Shown one piece after another: positions 7,671 through 17,021 of a stretch of 64,000 nt of DNA (positions are counted from its first letter, which is position 1; every line of letters begins with the position of its first letter). The notes beneath the pieces are model-generated. The model had not been told where the DNA came from, made no database searches, and saw nothing but the letters and a program-made list of their open reading frames with translations. The translations under genes were made by a program, and so were the position numbers. This DNA is from Thalassobacillus cyri (GTDB taxonomy: Bacteria; Bacillota; Bacilli; Bacillales; Halobacillaceae), in NCBI RefSeq assembly GCF_900107755.1, contig NZ_FNQR01000001.1, positions 124,001-188,000 of the forward strand, written 5' to 3'.

Positions 7671-9854
7671 ATGAGTAATTACGTACAAGCAGGAAGATTA
7701 CAAGTCGATTCTGCTCTCTATGAATTTATTGTTTCCGAAGCACTGCCGGAAAGCGGGATATTACAAGAAGAATTTTGGGAAAACTTTGATAGGCTGGTGC
7801 ATGACCTGGCTCCTGAAAATAAACGTTTGCTGGAAAAAAGGGATGAGTTTCAGGAGAAAATCGATACCTGGAACCTGGAGAATAAAGGAGACTTTGATTT
7901 AAATACTTATCAAGCGTTTTTGAAGGACATCGGTTACTTGGAAGCTCTGGTAGAAGATTTTGAAGTCACAACAGAAAATGTCGATGATGAAATCGCTAAG
8001 CAGGCAGGACCTCAACTGGTTGTACCAGTAGATAATGCAAGGTATGCGTTGAATGCGGCGAACGCCCGATATGGCAGCCTTTATGATGCCCTTTACGGAA
8101 CGGATGTAATCAGCGAATCAGATGGGACAGAGCGTGGTGAATCTTATAACCCTGTGCGCGGACAAAAAGTTATCCAGTATGCGAAGGCATTTCTGGATGA
8201 TGTTTTCCCATTGGAAAAATCCAATCATTATGAAGCGGCTGGTTATTCCGTTAAGGGTGGAGAACTGGTCGTAAAGCTTCTCAGCGATAAGCATACGAAG
8301 CTCGAGCATCCTGAAAAATTCAAAGGATACAAAGGATCGCCGGAGGAACCAACTGCCATTTTACTCGAAAACAATGGTCTGCATGTAGAAATCCAAATTG
8401 ATTCGTATCACCCAATCGGTAAAACAGACAATGCGGGTGTGAAGGATATTTGCATGGAAGCGGCGACGACAACGATTATGGATTGTGAAGATTCGGTAGC
8501 TGCAGTAGATGCCGAAGACAAAGTCCAGGTGTATAGCAACCTGCTGGGCTTGATGAAAGGGACATTAAAGTCTACATTCAATAAAGGCGGAACGGCTGTG
8601 ACCCGGACGCTTAACCAGGACCGATGCTATATCACGCCTGAGGGAGAGGACATCACCCTCCATGGCCGCTCGCTGATGTTCATGCGTAATGTCGGCCATT
8701 TGATGACCACTGATGCCATTTTAGATAAGGATGGCAATGAAATCCCGGAGGGCATCATGGACGGCGTAGTGACCAGCCTTGTTGCCAAGCATGACCTGCT
8801 TCGGAATGCAAAGTTCCAGAATTCCGAGAAAGGTTCCATTTATATTGTGAAACCTAAAATGCATGGGTCAGAAGAAGTGGCCTTTGCCAACAAGCTCTTT
8901 AATCGCGTAGAAGATATGCTCGGACTGGAGCGGCATACAATTAAAATTGGCGTCATGGATGAGGAGCGCCGTACCACACTAAATTTAAAAAATTGTATTG
9001 CCGAAGTGAAAGAGCGAATCGTCTTTATTAATACCGGTTTCCTGGACAGGACTGGGGATGAAATCCATACATCGCTGCAAGCGGGGGCGATGATCCGGAA
9101 GAAAGATATGAAATCCTCCAATTGGCTGAAGGCCTATGAGCAGTCTAATGTCCAAGTCGGACTGTCAGCAGGACTACAGGGACGTGCCCAAATCGGGAAA
9201 GGTATGTGGGCCATGCCTGAAATGATGAAATCGATGATTGATGAAAAAGGCGGGCAGCTGAAAGCAGGCGCAAACACAGCATGGGTGCCTTCGCCTACAG
9301 CAGCGACTTTGCATGCGATGCATTATCATTCTATCAATGTCAGGAAAGTTCAAAATGACATCAAAGCCCAAATGGAAGATGTACAAGGTGACATCCTCGA
9401 TGTACCTGTTGCGAAAGAAACAAATTGGAGCAGCAATGAAATCCAGCAGGAACTTGATAATAATGCGCAAGGCATTCTTGGCTATGTTGTCCGCTGGATC
9501 AACCACGGTGTCGGCTGCTCGAAGGTACCGGACATCAACAACATCGGTCTGATGGAAGACCGGGCGACCCTAAGAATTTCCTCTCAGCATATGGCCAATT
9601 GGCTGCGCCACGGCATCGTCACGGAAGAGCAGGTAGAGGAAACCCTTTACCGTATGGCGAAGGTGGTGGATGAACAAAACGCCGGTGATCCACAATACCA
9701 CCCGATGGCAGCTGATTATGAAGGATCGGTTGCTTTCCAGGCTGCCTGTGACTTGGTTTTTGACGGGGCCAACCAGCCAAATGGTTATACGGAACCGATC
9801 CTCCATCGCCGCAGGGCAGAAGCAAAAGCGAAACAAAAAGTAAGCCAAGTGTAA
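7671..9854 (+). CDS. glcB: malate synthase G
   Basis: The protein has 727 residues, the length of the monomeric G isoform. It condenses glyoxylate with acetyl-CoA to malate. Recognisable blocks include [15 protein letters not shown], a Thr-Arg-Thr-Leu-Asn stretch, [15 protein letters not shown] and [25 protein letters not shown] precedes ATG 7671 and a strong terminator follows. No isocitrate lyase is adjacent, so the glyoxylate is unlikely to come from a local glyoxylate shunt. As last gene of an operon that may yield glycolaldehyde, it could finish the route glycolaldehyde, glycolate, glyoxylate, malate; the oxidation steps are not encoded here. Confidence 0.93.
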   Translation: MSNYVQAGRLQVDSALYEFIVSEALPESGILQEEFWENFDRLVHDLAPENKRLLEKRDEFQEKIDTWNLENKGDFDLNTYQAFLKDIGYLEALVEDFEVTTENVDDEIAKQAGPQLVVPVDNARYALNAANARYGSLYDALYGTDVISESDGTERGESYNPVRGQKVIQYAKAFLDDVFPLEKSNHYEAAGYSVKGGELVVKLLSDKHTKLEHPEKFKGYKGSPEEPTAILLENNGLHVEIQIDSYHPIGKTDNAGVKDICMEAATTTIMDCEDSVAAVDAEDKVQVYSNLLGLMKGTLKSTFNKGGTAVTRTLNQDRCYITPEGEDITLHGRSLMFMRNVGHLMTTDAILDKDGNEIPEGIMDGVVTSLVAKHDLLRNAKFQNSEKGSIYIVKPKMHGSEEVAFANKLFNRVEDMLGLERHTIKIGVMDEERRTTLNLKNCIAEVKERIVFINTGFLDRTGDEIHTSLQAGAMIRKKDMKSSNWLKAYEQSNVQVGLSAGLQGRAQIGKGMWAMPEMMKSMIDEKGGQLKAGANTAWVPSPTAATLHAMHYHSINVRKVQNDIKAQMEDVQGDILDVPVAKETNWSSNEIQQELDNNAQGILGYVVRWINHGVGCSKVPDINNIGLMEDRATLRISSQHMANWLRHGIVTEEQVEETLYRMAKVVDEQNAGDPQYHPMAADYEGSVAFQAACDLVFDGANQPNGYTEPILHRRRAEAKAKQKVSQV

Positions 9855-9861
9855 AAATAGG

Positions 9862-9899
9862 AAGGACGTAATCATATTTAAAGATTACGTCCTTTTTTC
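9862..9899 (+). terminator. terminator of the nucleoside salvage/glcB operon
   Basis: A perfect 12-bp stem (AAGGACGTAATC with GATTACGTCCTT) and a 9-nt loop are followed by a T run, 8 nt after the glcB stop. Confidence 0.9.
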
Positions 9900-10179
9900 T
9901 GTATATGAGGTTATTGTCTTTGTAAGTGATGGATATTAGTTAGGTCTATATTCTCCTGATATACTTCCCTGATTTCTCAAAATCTCTTGTCATGTTCTTT
10001 GAACGGAAAGAAATACTACTCTATTATTTAAAGCCAAAACAGTCAGAGACTTTTTTCTATAGAATGGCACCTCCACAGGACTTTCTATGGAATTATATAG
10101 TCCTTTGTAAGTGATTCGATGTTATCTCGTTTTTTCGGGAATTTTGTCGGATAATAAACAGGAAAAGGAGGGAGTTGAT
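9900..10179. other. intergenic spacer
   Basis: No gene is supported here. The only pattern is a short direct repeat, TTTGTAAGTGAT, in the first and last parts. The region probably carries the promoter of the AbrB-like gene, but no clear -35/-10 pair was found. Confidence 0.5.
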
Positions 10180-10506
10180 GTGAAGTTAGAAAAAGTCCGT
10201 TCCAGACAGTTGCCAAAAAAGCCGGTTATTTATATGCCAGTGAAATGGTGCCGTGAAATAGACATTTGCATCGGGGAGCAGGTTGATATCAGGTTTCATC
10301 AAAACGACATCTTCATTGAAAAAGCAAATCCCGAAAGCCCACATAATAAAAGGTATGTGACCGAGACGACTGCGATCAACATACCAAAAGAGATTGAGAA
10401 AGAGTTACGTATAGAGCCTTATCAGCCTTATAGTCTGTATATCGATCGAACTCATAATCGTTTTGTCATTTCTCTTGAGCAGGAAGAGGAAGCATACATG
10501 AATTGA
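10180..10506 (+). CDS. small protein with two AbrB/SpoVT-like swapped-hairpin segments
   Basis: Of the possible starts, GTG 10180 is preferred because AAAAGGAGGG sits 7 nt upstream; it gives 108 residues. Two similar stretches, around LPKKPVIYMPVKW..GEQVDIRF and INIPKEIEKELRIEP..SLYI, look like tandem swapped-hairpin AbrB domains (a Pro-x-x-hydrophobic strand, then a Gly-polar turn). This suggests a small DNA-binding regulator or antitoxin-like protein. No toxin gene is adjacent. The family call is from pattern only. Confidence 0.5.
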   Translation: MKLEKVRSRQLPKKPVIYMPVKWCREIDICIGEQVDIRFHQNDIFIEKANPESPHNKRYVTETTAINIPKEIEKELRIEPYQPYSLYIDRTHNRFVISLEQEEEAYMN

Positions 10507-10518
10507 TTTAAGTCGGCT

Positions 10519-10562
10519 AAGCCGCAGTGCTGTTGAAGGAATAACGGACTGTGGCTTTTTTG
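10519..10562 (+). terminator. rho-independent terminator
   Basis: The stem AAGCCGCAGT / ACTGTGGCTT (10 bp with one G-U pair) is followed by TTTTTT, just after the AbrB-like gene. It resembles the stems of the repeats at 37.2 and 48.4 kb. Confidence 0.75.
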
Positions 10563-10801
10563 TGGCTTATTAGGCCAATTATATATTTGCGCACAGTAGG
10601 CAGGGGATATTTTTCTTTTACTTGCAGATGGAACAGCGGCCCCTTGACTAGAATCGATAGCCTACTAAAACGCTGCTATTACGGAAATTATTTAACTTTA
10701 TTTAATAAGTATAAGCAAAAGATCTAGGGGATTAATTTAAAAATAGGACTGACATAGCCATCATGAGGGAAAAGAAAAACGGTCAAGGAGGTTTATGCTA
10801 T

Positions 10802-11254
10802 ATGGAACATAGAATTTCCCACAAGGGTATGGATGAGTTATTAAAGCAATTGGAAGATGACTATGTGAAAGCTGTCAAAGACAATGAAAGTACGACCGTA
10901 GAAGGTTTCATTGAGAAATTTTTGTATGATTCCTGGGACTATAATGAACAGAATATAGACAAAATCAAAAGCGTGTTGAGCCGTTACAAAAGTGGTGAAA
11001 TTTATCAAAGGATCTTCAGCAGCGCCTTCAAGGAAATGGTCGATCATCTTCAGGTGAAATTGGAGCACCTCGATCAGGACAAGGTCTACCCTGTCCTTCA
11101 CTCAAACCAGGGAGCTTCTTTGCTCGTCGCTTTCGTAGACGGTTTGGTCATCCAGTACTATTTAGGGGTGTATGACGCCGATCAGTTAAGGGAAATGACT
11201 CCATACGTAAAACGTGTTATTCTTCAAGCATTGAGAACGGAAGTCGATGGCTAA
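10802..11254 (+). CDS. TetR-type C-terminal ligand domain protein without a DNA-binding domain
   Basis: ATG 10802 has AAGGAGG 10 nt upstream and gives 150 residues; a start at 10763 would lack a site. The C-terminal half, with ASLLVAFVDGLVIQYYLG and a closing helix VKRVILQALRTEV, has the look of a TetR/AcrR ligand-binding domain. The usual first 50 residues (helix-turn-helix) are absent, and nothing resembling them is encoded in any frame of the 200 bases before it. It could be a decayed regulator or a stand-alone effector-binding or dimerisation protein. Confidence 0.5.
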   Translation: MEHRISHKGMDELLKQLEDDYVKAVKDNESTTVEGFIEKFLYDSWDYNEQNIDKIKSVLSRYKSGEIYQRIFSSAFKEMVDHLQVKLEHLDQDKVYPVLHSNQGASLLVAFVDGLVIQYYLGVYDADQLREMTPYVKRVILQALRTEVDG

Positions 11255-11278
11255 GGGGAACGGAATGTCTGGAAGATA

Positions 11279-11314
11279 AAAGGGGTGAATCCGGATAGTG
11301 GGTTCACCCCTTAT
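11279..11314 (+). terminator. rho-independent terminator
   Basis: The inverted repeat AAAGGGGTGAATCC / GGTTCACCCCTTA lies 25 nt after the TetR-like gene. The U tail is short. Confidence 0.7.
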
Positions 11315-11538
11315 TCATGGGTGGGGCATAAATAGAATGGATTTAAATTCAACTATAATAATGGGTGCTTTCATTTATTATGCTCATTGTGATTAACTAG
11401 TAAGTATCTTCATGTAGGATGCAAACATAGGAGTTTTAATGATAGTTTAAAAAAGAGGAATAATAAATGGCGTGTGCTCTTTTCTGAAACATGAGCAATA
11501 ATTAAAAGTATTTCAAATAAAAGTAAAAGGATGGTTTT

Positions 11539-12579
11539 ATGAAAGCTGTACAAGTGACAGGCTACGGAGACGTAGATCAATTAAAAGTAATGGAAACTTC
11601 CATACCTGAGCCCAAAGAAAACGAAGTCCTTGTAAAAGTAAAGGCTTGTGCTATTAATAACACAGAAATCTGGATGAGAGAAGGTGCTTACGGCACCGGT
11701 TCAAAATCTGGATGGAGACCAGAAGGAGTACAGTTCCCACGTACACCTGGATCTGACATAACAGGAAAAATAGTAAAAGTGGGAAATTCAGTAGAGGAAT
11801 CGATGAAGGGGAAAGATGTTGTTTTATTTCCTTTTACCTCCAGTGGAGAGGAAGGTTCCGAACATATTGCTGAGGATATGTCTTTTATAGGTTCAGAATA
11901 CGACGGAGGTTATGCCGAATACGTGGTTTGGCCAGCAGAGCTTTGCTATGACATGCCTCTCACCAGCTATGCAGAGAGTGCTGTCTTTTCAGTAAGCGGG
12001 TTAACTGCCTGGCATATGGTTAAACAAATTAAAGTTCAACCAGGTGAGACTGTTATGGTAACTGGGGCAAATGGTGGTGTAGGATCATTAAATGTACAAA
12101 TTGCCTCTAAAGTCTTTGGTGCTAGGGTTATCGCAATCATTGGGGACTTAGAAGGGGAAGAAAAAATGAAGGAATTAGGAGCCACACACGTTTTATCATA
12201 TAAATCCGATAAGCTTTCCGAAGAAATTTTAGAAGTGAATGGAAGTCCGGTCGACTCCGTGCTGGATGTTGTAGGAGATGCTTTGTTTTCCACCTCTCTT
12301 CAGGTTCTTAAGAAAGGAGGCAAGTTCTGTATTTCAGGATCTGCTGGCGGTCAGCAGACAAATCTTGATTTTAGAACGTTGTATCTAAAACATATTACCA
12401 TGTATGGATCCGTACTGGGCACGAGGACAGAGTTTAAAGATATGCTTCAGACGATATCTGAAGGGAAAGTTAAGCCCGTCATTGACAAAGCCTTTCCTTT
12501 AGAAAAAGCAAGAGAAGCTCAAGTATATTTTAAGAATAAAGGGAAGTTAGGAAAAATTTTATTGCTGCCTGAAGAATAA
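11539..12579 (+). CDS. zinc-independent MDR family NAD(P)H:quinone reductase-like oxidoreductase
   Basis: The 346-residue protein is a medium-chain dehydrogenase/reductase. It has the N-terminal GroES-like fold (CAINNTEIWMREG) and the nucleotide-binding loop TGANGGVGSLNVQ near residues 173-185. The structural zinc cysteines of alcohol dehydrogenases are missing, which fits the quinone-reductase/enoyl-reductase branch. AAAGGATGG precedes the ATG. It stands alone between terminators. The substrate is unknown. Confidence 0.75.
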   Translation: MKAVQVTGYGDVDQLKVMETSIPEPKENEVLVKVKACAINNTEIWMREGAYGTGSKSGWRPEGVQFPRTPGSDITGKIVKVGNSVEESMKGKDVVLFPFTSSGEEGSEHIAEDMSFIGSEYDGGYAEYVVWPAELCYDMPLTSYAESAVFSVSGLTAWHMVKQIKVQPGETVMVTGANGGVGSLNVQIASKVFGARVIAIIGDLEGEEKMKELGATHVLSYKSDKLSEEILEVNGSPVDSVLDVVGDALFSTSLQVLKKGGKFCISGSAGGQQTNLDFRTLYLKHITMYGSVLGTRTEFKDMLQTISEGKVKPVIDKAFPLEKAREAQVYFKNKGKLGKILLLPEE

Positions 12580-12710
12580 CCGTTCATTTAATTCAACCGT
12601 ACAAGGACCCTTGGAGTGGCTTCAATTATTATCTATAAAATCAGCAGTAATTGCAGGTTTATTTACCTGAGCACAGAATTTTTCATTTCAGAAAAGGACC
12701 AAAGAAAGTT

Positions 12711-12752
12711 TATAGGAGCTCCCTCGGTAAATGTGGGAACTCCTATTATCTT
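12711..12752. terminator. bidirectional terminator between convergent genes
   Basis: The 12-bp stem ATAGGAGCTCCC / GGGAACTCCTAT has one mismatch. It lies between the convergent MDR gene and the small minus-strand gene. Confidence 0.6.
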
Positions 12753-12782
12753 TAGTAAGTCAATCATCGTAAGGGCTGATTT

Positions 12783-13028
12783 TTAAATTTCCTCATTTTT
12801 TGGTAAGGAATAACCGATCTCATCATTGGCATTATTAACCTCATTATTCCCTTGAGGAAGGTTATTCTGAATACTTTTCATAACTTGGCTATTTTGAGCA
12901 TTTTGAGTCAGTTGCTGCAAACCACCATTGCGGTTCATCCTTGAAATGCCGTACATTGCTGCTGCTCCTACTACACCCGCAGTCCCGAGTGCTAACCACG
13001 TATTTCTTTGACCTTGATTACCATTCAT
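12783..13028 (-). CDS. small protein with one membrane helix and an Asn/Gln-rich tail
   Basis: This reads MNGNQGQRNTWLALGTAGVVG..., about 81 residues. The upstream in-frame ATG at 13037 abuts the AAAAGGG site, whereas ATG 13028 sits 9 nt from it and is therefore chosen. One hydrophobic helix (residues about 10-26, Ala/Gly-rich) is followed by an arginine and a long Asn/Gln-rich hydrophilic tail. It resembles short Bacillaceae membrane proteins of unknown role, such as the YrzQ-like group, but I cannot assign a family with confidence. Confidence 0.6.
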   Translation of the reverse strand: MNGNQGQRNTWLALGTAGVVGAAAMYGISRMNRNGGLQQLTQNAQNSQVMKSIQNNLPQGNNEVNNANDEIGYSLPKNEEI

Positions 13029-13037
13029 TACATTCAT

Positions 13038-13799
13038 CCCTTTTCTATTAATTATAGTTAGTTACTTCCGACGCAACAAACATTAGTTTAACTTAAATAA
13101 ACACATATAAACTTCCTATTTCTCCCATAAACTCCAAAAGGCGCTAAAGTGTAAATTGCACATAATAATTGGAATTAGATACTCCATTTGACAGGGCTGA
13201 ACAAGAACTGGACCTTAGAAAAAAAACATCCGAAGAAAGAAATTATCAGTAAAAGGCTGATGTTCGCTTCTAAAAATAATAGCCCCGACACTTGCAAGCT
13301 ATATTATAGTTTCAAAAAGGAACCTCCTCATTTTATTTAATATAAAATGGATTCGTCAGTAAGGTAGTAGGGTATAAGCAAGCTGGGAAATTTAGCATAT
13401 AGATGGATCTGGGCATGAGAACGTGAGAATCCCTGTATATAATGCCTGTCTTCCAGTTAGATAGTATATGGGGGGGCAGGCTTTTTATTATGCAATGAAA
13501 GAATTAAATTGCAGTAATATCTGAGTTTCTTAATAAAGATTATGAAAAACAATTTTTTAAATATGGAAAATAAACGGAAAGACACAATTGATATACAGTA
13601 AATGGAAAAAGTTTAAAGCGAGCGACATATAAAATGCGGCTAAAAAGACTGGTCAAGTGTTTAGGTGGTTTGTTTTTGTACAGACAAAAGCCTATTCGGG
13701 GGAACTGTACGTGTTTTAATATTCTAACAAATGGGAAGGTGGCTAAAGAGTTCATGTTGTTAGACCATTCAAAAATGCATAGGAGGCTTTTCAACGTTT
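13038..13799. other. long intergenic region with an orphan terminator
   Basis: No convincing gene is present in 760 bp. The open frame at 13634-13882 has no ribosome binding site and runs into the BCCT gene in another frame. The region contains a strong plus-strand terminator at 13444-13487 with no gene before it, so a small RNA made from about 13200-13490 is possible. Confidence 0.5.
13444..13487 (+). terminator. orphan terminator
   Basis: GCCTGTCTTCC pairs along 11 bp with GGGGGGCAGGC (three G-U), followed by TTTTTATT. There is no coding region for 400 bp upstream on this strand. Confidence 0.7.
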
Positions 13800-15392
13800 A
13801 TGGAAACAAAAAGGATCAGGTGGGCAGTTTTTTTGCCCATGGCTATTTTATTAACCATCACCGTCATGGTGGGAATTGTTAATCCTGCAGGGTTTTACAA
13901 TGGGCAGACAGCCATTGTGGACTTTGCTTTCATCAACTTCGGGTGGCTATTCAATTTGACGGTGTTTTTAATCATCTTTCTTTGTTTATACTTAGGGTTT
14001 TCAAGGTTTGGTTCCATTAAGTTTGGAGGAACGGATGCCCAGCCAATAGTAAAAAAGTACACCTGGTTTGCGATTTCCCTAACCGCCGGTATTGGGGTAG
14101 GGATTTTATTCTGGGGACTTGCGGAACCGATTACGCATTTCAGTTCTCCACCGGAGGAGTTAGGGGTAGGCCCTAAAACCGAGCAGGCGGCTGTTTTTTC
14201 TCTTTCATCCGCTCTGACCCATTGGACGCTGGCACCTTACGCCATTTATGTCCTGTCAGGCATCGCTGTCGCTTACGCCCACTATAACTTGAAGCTTCCT
14301 TACAGTATCAGTGCCACGTTGTATCCGCTGATTGGAAAAAGAGCATTCGGATGGATTGGTACATTGGTCGATATTCTGGCTATGTTCGCTATTGCCGGAG
14401 GAATGGCAGCCGTGCTTGGGGAAGGCATTCTTCAGATTGGCAGCGGCATCGCCCATTTAACCGGGTTAAGTACAGGACCTTTGATGTGGGGATTATTGAT
14501 TGCGGTCATAACGGCTACATATGTAATTTCCAGTTATACCGGCCTGCAAAAAGGGATACGGTTTCTGGCTGATCAGAATACGAAAATCTTTCTTTTCTTG
14601 CTCGTATTCGTGTTTGTGTTTGGCCCGACTGTTTTCATTTTGAACCTGGGAACACAGGCTACGGGTTATTTTTTGACTAATATGCCACAGCGCTTTCTAT
14701 GGATGAGTGCGATGGAAGGTTCAGATTGGCCGAGATGGTGGCCGATTTTCAACTGGGCCATCTGGCTTGCCTATGCTCCGATTACCGGGATGTTCCTGGC
14801 TCGTTTAGCCTACGGCAGGACATTGCGTCAATTCGTGGTCGTCAACTTACTGCTTCCCTCACTATTTGGCATGCTCTGGTTTTGGGCATTTGGGGGGTCC
14901 GCTATTTTCTTCGATTGGAAAGGGGACGGCCAGCTGTGGAATCTTATTAATAATGAAAAGGGCGGTCTGGAGTTGTCCTTGTTTGTGTTCCTGGAACAAC
15001 TGCCACTATCGACAATTATCAGCTGGCTCATGTTAATCACAATCTTTATCTCTTTTACAACACTGGCTGATTCATTGACAACCACTGTGTCAGCACTGAC
15101 AACAACGGGCAACACGATTATGAGTCCGGAGCCACCAGCAAAAGTGAAAGTTTTCTGGGGTGTTGTGATGGGACTGATGGCACTCCTGACGATTACGGCT
15201 GGTACCGGGGGAGAAATTACCGGTGTGGATGCGGTCAAGCAAATGGCTACCGTCGCAGGTTTTCCTGTACTTTTCTTTGTGATCGTCCAGGCAGTTTCGA
15301 CAGTGAAAGGCATCGTTAATCACGCCAACGTTGCCCGTCCTGGTTATCAGCCAGGTCCGGTCGAAGTAGAAAAGAGAAAGGTATCAAACTAG
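13800..15392 (+). CDS. BCCT family betaine/choline/carnitine transporter
   Basis: The 530-residue carrier has the 12 hydrophobic segments of the BCCT family and the diagnostic tryptophan-rich block WPRWWPIFNWAIW with LAYGRTLRQF after it. BCCT proteins import quaternary ammonium compounds, usually with Na+. AGGAGG lies 13 nt before ATG 13800. The EgtB-like gene starts 35 nt downstream on the same strand, so the two are probably co-transcribed. An osmolyte such as glycine betaine is the default substrate for a halophile. Hercynine or ergothioneine, also trimethylammonium betaines, are plausible from the neighbour. Confidence 0.88.
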   Translation: METKRIRWAVFLPMAILLTITVMVGIVNPAGFYNGQTAIVDFAFINFGWLFNLTVFLIIFLCLYLGFSRFGSIKFGGTDAQPIVKKYTWFAISLTAGIGVGILFWGLAEPITHFSSPPEELGVGPKTEQAAVFSLSSALTHWTLAPYAIYVLSGIAVAYAHYNLKLPYSISATLYPLIGKRAFGWIGTLVDILAMFAIAGGMAAVLGEGILQIGSGIAHLTGLSTGPLMWGLLIAVITATYVISSYTGLQKGIRFLADQNTKIFLFLLVFVFVFGPTVFILNLGTQATGYFLTNMPQRFLWMSAMEGSDWPRWWPIFNWAIWLAYAPITGMFLARLAYGRTLRQFVVVNLLLPSLFGMLWFWAFGGSAIFFDWKGDGQLWNLINNEKGGLELSLFVFLEQLPLSTIISWLMLITIFISFTTLADSLTTTVSALTTTGNTIMSPEPPAKVKVFWGVVMGLMALLTITAGTGGEITGVDAVKQMATVAGFPVLFFVIVQAVSTVKGIVNHANVARPGYQPGPVEVEKRKVSN

Positions 15393-15427
15393 CGTTCAGT
15401 TAAGATAATGGAAAGGGGAAATAAAGG

Positions 15428-16681
15428 ATGGAAACCACTTTGAGAGAAATGACACTAGCCTATAGGGAAATTAGAGGGCATACGGAAAAACTGGTGTCTA
15501 ATCTGAACACCGAAGATTTTATGGTCCAGGCGGCTACCCATGTCAGCCCGACGAAATGGCATCTCGCCCATACAACCTGGTTCTTTGAAAAATTTATACT
15601 GGAGGCCTATCAGTCTGGTTATCGGCATTTCAATAACGAATTCAATTATTTGTTCAATTCCTATTATGAAACTGTTGGTGAACCATATCCGCAAAGCCAG
15701 AGAGGAGCGATTACCCGCCCGACGGTCGCAGAGACATTGAGCTATCGAAAGTATGTGGATGAGCAATTGCTGGATTTGTTGGAGAAGGTGGAAGGAAAGG
15801 ACGCAGAAAAAATTAATCAGCTGGTGGAAATTGGTCTTCATCATGAGCAGCAGCATCAGGAATTGATACTGATGGATGTCAAATATAACTTTTCCTTCAA
15901 CCCTCTCTATCCTGCCTTCCAGGAAAGAAAGGATCAGCCGTCATCAGAAGCACCGGAACTCCACTTTCATGACATTGAAGGTGGTTTAGTTGAAGTGGGG
16001 CATGATGGTAATGGTTTTGCTTTTGATAATGAAGGGCCCCGTCATAAAACCTACCTGGAACGATACCGGCTGGCGAATCGCCCAGTCACAAATGGGGAGT
16101 TTCTCGAATTTATGAATGACAATGGGTATCAAACCTCCCACTATTGGCTATCGGATGGCTGGCAGAAGGTGAACGAAGAGAAATGGAGCCATCCCCAATA
16201 CTGGGTCAAGCAGGACGGAGAATGGTATATATTCACATTGGCAGGTTTGAAGAAACTGGACTTGCATGCACCTGTCGTTCATGTGAGCTTCTATGAAGCG
16301 GATGCCTACGCACGCTGGGCCGGTAAACGCCTGCCGACCGAGCAGGAATGGGAATATGCCATGGAAGACCAGGAAATAGAGGGGAACTTCATGGAAAACG
16401 GTAGTTATCACCCGAACGCTTATTATGATGGAGGAATGTTTGACAAAGCCTTTGGAGAAACGTGGGAATGGACGCAAAGTCCATATGTTCCTTATCCAAG
16501 AAACAAACCGCTTGATGGCTCCCTGGGAGAGTATAATGCCAAGTTCATGGCTAACCAGATGGTCCTGAAAGGCGGTTCGTGTGTAACCCCTCGTTCTCAC
16601 ACACGCCTGACCTATCGGAACTTTTTCTACCCGGATATGAAATGGCAGTTCAGCGGTTTCCGGCTGGCTGATAATGGCTAG
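15428..16681 (+). CDS. egtB: EgtB-like sulfoxide synthase (ergothioneine/ovothiol type)
   Basis: This 417-residue protein has the two EgtB domains: an N-terminal DinB-like four-helix bundle and a C-terminal formylglycine-enzyme fold (WAGKRLPTEQEWEYAM, GETWEWTQSPY, VLKGGSCVTP, FSGFRLADNG). Non-haem iron ligands are visible as H48 in WHLAHTT and H139/H143 in HHEQQHQE. EgtB couples hercynine to gamma-glutamylcysteine or cysteine with O2. The methyltransferase partner EgtD is not adjacent; the gene is followed at once by a palindromic repeat and a dead transposase. RBS: GAAAGGGG before ATG 15428. Confidence 0.82.
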   Translation: METTLREMTLAYREIRGHTEKLVSNLNTEDFMVQAATHVSPTKWHLAHTTWFFEKFILEAYQSGYRHFNNEFNYLFNSYYETVGEPYPQSQRGAITRPTVAETLSYRKYVDEQLLDLLEKVEGKDAEKINQLVEIGLHHEQQHQELILMDVKYNFSFNPLYPAFQERKDQPSSEAPELHFHDIEGGLVEVGHDGNGFAFDNEGPRHKTYLERYRLANRPVTNGEFLEFMNDNGYQTSHYWLSDGWQKVNEEKWSHPQYWVKQDGEWYIFTLAGLKKLDLHAPVVHVSFYEADAYARWAGKRLPTEQEWEYAMEDQEIEGNFMENGSYHPNAYYDGGMFDKAFGETWEWTQSPYVPYPRNKPLDGSLGEYNAKFMANQMVLKGGSCVTPRSHTRLTYRNFFYPDMKWQFSGFRLADNG

Positions 16682-16797
16682 GGCTGGAAGCTTAATATGC
16701 TTATCTAAAGCCGCTCCTACAAAGGGAGGCCACTGTAAAAGTCCTTTCCCATCTAAAAGAGCTTTTAAAGTTTGTTGTTGATTCTCACAAATCGCTT

Positions 16798-16904
16798 TTC
16801 GGTGGATGCTCGCCGCGGGCACGGCCTCAGCTAGCTTGGTCAAGAAGATCACTTGACCAAGTGGATTTTCGGCTCGCGCTATTCCCGCAGGCGTCACCAC
16901 CGAA
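16798..16904. repeat. imperfect palindromic element, about 107 bp
   Basis: The outer arms are TTCGGTGG (16798) and CCACCGAA (16897). An inner 10-bp perfect arm pair, CTTGGTCAAG / CTTGACCAAG (16835-16861), surrounds a 7-nt loop. The element is GC-rich compared with its flanks and lies between egtB and a decayed transposase. It is probably a non-coding dispersed element or the left part of the insertion. Confidence 0.6.
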
Positions 16905-16936
16905 CGCTCACCGTGGAATCAACAGAGGTAAAACGA

Positions 16937-16979
16937 AAAAGAGTGATTTTCTTTGATTTATAAAAGAAAGTCACTCTTG
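16937..16979. terminator. hairpin upstream of the transposase remnant
   Basis: AGAGTGATTTTCTTT pairs with AAAGAAAGTCACTCT. It is terminator-like in both directions. Confidence 0.5.
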
Positions 16980-17021
16980 TTTCTTGTACAATGAAAGTAA
17001 TACATAAAAGTGAGGGATTCG

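Noticed and set aside
13634-13882. 82-codon frame before the BCCT gene
   Set aside because: It has no ribosome binding site and overlaps the BCCT start in another frame.
16148-16900. Long minus-strand frame of 250 codons
   Set aside because: It is the antisense of egtB extending into the palindromic element.
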